DNA of 7,780 nucleotides from positions 1 through 7,780 of the forward strand of contig JAFWDF010000023.1 in the NCBI GenBank assembly GCA_017534025.1. The letters run 5' to 3'. The notes under the pieces are model-generated. The model did no database searches, was not told the origin of the DNA, and saw nothing but the letters and a program-made list of their open reading frames with translations. Origin of the DNA: Bacillota bacterium. Lineage in GTDB: Bacteria; Bacillota; Clostridia; Peptostreptococcales; Anaerovoracaceae. The first letter of the stretch is position 1, and each line of letters begins with the position of its first letter. Below, one piece after another: positions 5,856-7,780 of the stretch. The translations under genes and the position numbers were made by a program.

Positions 5856-6758
5856 TCATTCCTCATACCCGGAAACGATCAGGCTGTCCGCTTCGCTGGT
5901 GTCCTTAATGTGGTGTCCTACAATCTCTCCGACGTCGGAAATAGCCACAAATGCGGAGCGGTCCGCCTCCCGGATGATACTCCTCAGCGTGGGAATCTCA
6001 ATTCTGGTAATTACGCAGTACATGACCATTTTCTTTCCGCTGACCAGGCCGTATCCGTCCAGAATGGTACAGGTGCGGCCCATTTCCCGGTAAATCCGGT
6101 CCGCGATCTTCCGGCCGTCATCGGTAATGATCATGGCCGCTTTGCCCTGATCCAGGCCGTTTTCCACCATGTCGATCACCTTGGATGTAATGAAATACGT
6201 CAGCAGACTGTACAGGGCCCGGTCGAGCCCGAACAGAATGCCTGCCGCCAGATAAATCACCACATTGAACAGGAGCACAATCTGGCCAACCGACAGGGAC
6301 GTTTTTCTGCTCAATATTAATGCTACGATCTCCGTGCCGTCCAGGCAGCCGCCGTTCCGCAGGATCAGGCCGACCCCGAGCCCGAGAGTGAATCCGCCGA
6401 AGGCGACGACCAGGATTTCCTCATCCGTCAGTGCCGGCAGCTCCTCAAAGAACCCCAGACAAACTGAAAAAATCACCATCGAATACAGCGCCCGGAACAG
6501 GAATCTGGCTCCGATCCGCTTCCAGCCGAGCAGCAGAAACGGAACATTCAGTACAATCGTGAAGATTCCCAGTTTCACGCCGGTCAGCTGGTTGAGAATC
6601 ATACTGATGCCAACGATCCCGCCATCCAGAATGGTAAACGGCACCAGAAATTCCTCCAGTGCCGCCGCTGCAATGATCGATCCCAGTGTCAGGAAAAAGT
6701 ACGGCAAAACGTACTCCGACAAAACAAATTTGACTTTATCTCCAAATGATTGATTCAT
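5856..6758 (-). CDS. YitT family membrane protein with C-terminal DUF2179 domain
   Basis: This is a polytopic inner-membrane protein of the YitT family, which is common in Bacillota and usually present in several paralogues per genome. Its biochemical role is not established, and I do not assign one. From the start at 6758 it has 300 residues. The N-terminal two-thirds holds about six hydrophobic segments (roughly 17-36, 41-56, 65-79, 90-104, 115-133 and 157-178) plus a shorter one near 181-191. The family-typical segments FLVPFTILDGGIVGISMILN (37-56) and LRNGGCLDGTEIVALILS (133-150) are present. The soluble C-terminal part (about 205-290) matches the DUF2179 pattern, including REMGRTCTILDGYGLVSGK (224-242) and VAISDVGEIVGHHI (271-284). 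The ATG at 6770, four codons upstream, is an alternative start; 6758 is preferred because a GGGGGG run lies 4 bases ahead. The gene starts 42 bases after the upstream ABC gene and converges on trpA. Confidence 0.88.
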   Translation of the reverse strand: MNQSFGDKVKFVLSEYVLPYFFLTLGSIIAAAALEEFLVPFTILDGGIVGISMILNQLTGVKLGIFTIVLNVPFLLLGWKRIGARFLFRALYSMVIFSVCLGFFEELPALTDEEILVVAFGGFTLGLGVGLILRNGGCLDGTEIVALILSRKTSLSVGQIVLLFNVVIYLAAGILFGLDRALYSLLTYFITSKVIDMVENGLDQGKAAMIITDDGRKIADRIYREMGRTCTILDGYGLVSGKKMVMYCVITRIEIPTLRSIIREADRSAFVAISDVGEIVGHHIKDTSEADSLIVSGYEE

Positions 6759-6762
6759 AAAT

Positions 6763-6774
6763 CCCCCCATTATA
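6763..6774 (-). promoter_or_regulatory. Ribosome binding site of the yitT-like gene, with overlapping TATAAT
   Basis: On the minus strand TATAAT (6774-6769) is followed by GGGGGG (6768-6763), then ATTT and the ATG at 6758. The G-run can pair with the anti-Shine-Dalgarno with one G-U wobble and favours the 6758 start. TATAAT resembles a -10 box, but no convincing -35 lies 16-18 bases upstream, so a promoter here is only a possibility. Confidence 0.4.
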
Positions 6775-6800
6775 TCTTTCCCGGTATTCTCCCGGAATTC

Positions 6801-7780
6801 CTACGTCGCGAATCCCGCATACTGTCTGCGGTACAGTCGCGCATACTCGCCGCCGGTCTGCAGCAGTTCATCATGGGTTCCGGATTCCAGCACCCGGCCT
6901 TCCCCTACTACATCGATCCGGTCCGCATGGCGGATCGTGGACAACCTGTGCGCGATCATTATTGTGGTCCGGTTTTTCATCAGATTATCCATTGCCTTCT
7001 GAACCATGACTTCCGTTCTCGTATCAACGGAAGAGGTTGCCTCATCCAGAATCAGGATCTTCGGATCCGCCAGCACCGCCCGCGCAATGGTCAGAAGCTG
7101 CCGCTGGCCCTGCGACAGATTGGAGCCGGCTTCCGCCAGCATGGTATCATACCCGTCCGGCAGCTGTTCGATGAAGCGGTCCGCCATAGCGGCTGCCGCT
7201 GCCGCCCGCACCTCTTCATACGTCGCATCCCTGCGGCCGTACCGGATATTGTTGCCGATCGTATCATTAAACAGAACCGTTTCCTGCAGAACGACCGCCA
7301 TGGAGCTACGCAGTTCCGCCTTCGGAATTCTCCGTACATCCATTCCGTCCACCAGAACACTCCCGCTGTCCGGCTCGTAAAACCGGGTCAGCAGGTTGAC
7401 CAGCGTCGTTTTTCCGGAACCGGTGGCCCCGGCCACCGCCACGCTCTGCCCGGCCCGGATCTTCATATTCAGGCCCTTCAGCACCGGTTCGCCGGCCTTG
7501 TAGCTGAACACGATATCCCGGAACTCGATCTCACCGCGAATCTTACTTTCCGCACGGGCACCGGCGCCCGACTGCCCGGCTCCGGCTTCTGCCGCTTTCG
7601 AAGCCGCCGTAACCGCGCTCTGTACAGCTGCGCGCAGAGCCCATGCCGCGCCTTCATCCACCTCATCCGGCTCGTCCAGCACCTCGAAAATCCGCTCCGC
7701 CCCTGCAATCGCATTCAACAGGGACGCATACTGATTGGCCAGTATACTGACCGGATGGCTGAACCGCCTGGAGTATTGCA
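6801..7780 (-). CDS. ABC exporter, C-terminal part (end of transmembrane domain plus ATPase domain)
   Basis: This is a half-transporter of the ABCB/MsbA-like multidrug or lipid exporter type, cut by the right window edge. The frame stays open to base 7780, so the TTG near 7718 is internal; 325 residues are visible. The first part (SRRFSHPVSILANQYASLLNAIAGAERIFEVLDEPDEVDE) is the typical end of the last transmembrane helix and coupling region. The nucleotide-binding domain follows from about fragment residue 83: Walker A GATGSGKTT (117-125), Q-loop VVLQETVLF (162-170, Gln165), signature LSQGQRQLL (221-229), Walker B ILILDEATSSVD (241-252) with the catalytic Glu246, and H-loop His277 in IAHRLSTIRHAD. 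All ATPase residues are present, so this site looks hydrolysis-competent. An alanine-rich stretch links the two domains. Such exporters often work as heterodimers with an adjacent gene, which would lie outside the window. The substrate cannot be predicted. It is probably cotranscribed with the yitT-like gene. Confidence 0.92.
   Translation of the reverse strand, partial: QYSRRFSHPVSILANQYASLLNAIAGAERIFEVLDEPDEVDEGAAWALRAAVQSAVTAASKAAEAGAGQSGAGARAESKIRGEIEFRDIVFSYKAGEPVLKGLNMKIRAGQSVAVAGATGSGKTTLVNLLTRFYEPDSGSVLVDGMDVRRIPKAELRSSMAVVLQETVLFNDTIGNNIRYGRRDATYEEVRAAAAAAMADRFIEQLPDGYDTMLAEAGSNLSQGQRQLLTIARAVLADPKILILDEATSSVDTRTEVMVQKAMDNLMKNRTTIMIAHRLSTIRHADRIDVVGEGRVLESGTHDELLQTGGEYARLYRRQYAGFAT

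Noticed and set aside
7716..7718. TTG at 7718 as the start of the ABC gene
   Set aside because: The frame continues upstream to the window edge with sequence typical of the end of the ABC exporter membrane domain, so the gene is truncated and this TTG is an internal Leu codon.

Overview
The window carries most of a tryptophan biosynthesis operon on the + strand, followed by two genes on the - strand that run towards it. The plus-strand order is trpE (3' end only), trpG, trpD, trpC, trpF, trpB, trpA. All seven are separate genes, with no trpGD, trpCF or trpBA fusion. Together they encode every step from chorismate to L-tryptophan. The promoter, any leader or attenuator, and the 5' part of trpE lie to the left of the window, so the main regulation of the operon cannot be read here.

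The sequence is GC-rich, with strong AGGAGG-type ribosome binding sites. The gene order, the style of the Trp proteins and the YitT-family membrane protein point to a GC-rich member of the Bacillota, probably Clostridia. This is an inference from family resemblance and not a species identification.

Region by region: 1-469 is the C-terminal part of anthranilate synthase component I. 483-1070 is the glutaminase subunit TrpG. 1137-2156 is TrpD, 2225-3031 TrpC and 3033-3662 TrpF, with trpC and trpF separated by one base. 3781-4971 is TrpB and 5049-5828 TrpA. The spacers before trpD (66 nt), trpC (68 nt), trpB (118 nt) and trpA (77 nt) are longer than is usual for a tightly coupled trp operon. They hold small repeats, a hairpin and AT-rich ribosome-binding leaders. 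trpA stops 27 bases from the stop codon of the convergent yitT-like gene (5856-6758, minus), and no recognisable intrinsic terminator lies between them. Upstream of the yitT-like gene on the same strand, and probably cotranscribed with it, is the C-terminal half of a multidrug-type ABC exporter (6801 to the right edge, minus).

Most of the window is ordinary primary metabolism, and I see no new multi-gene system. The points most worth a second look are: a near-identical ~20-nt element placed before both trpD and trpC; the replacement of the catalytic Asp60 of TrpA by Glu; the uncoupled trpB-trpA junction with two Shine-Dalgarno-like sequences; and a short tandem repeat between trpF and trpB.
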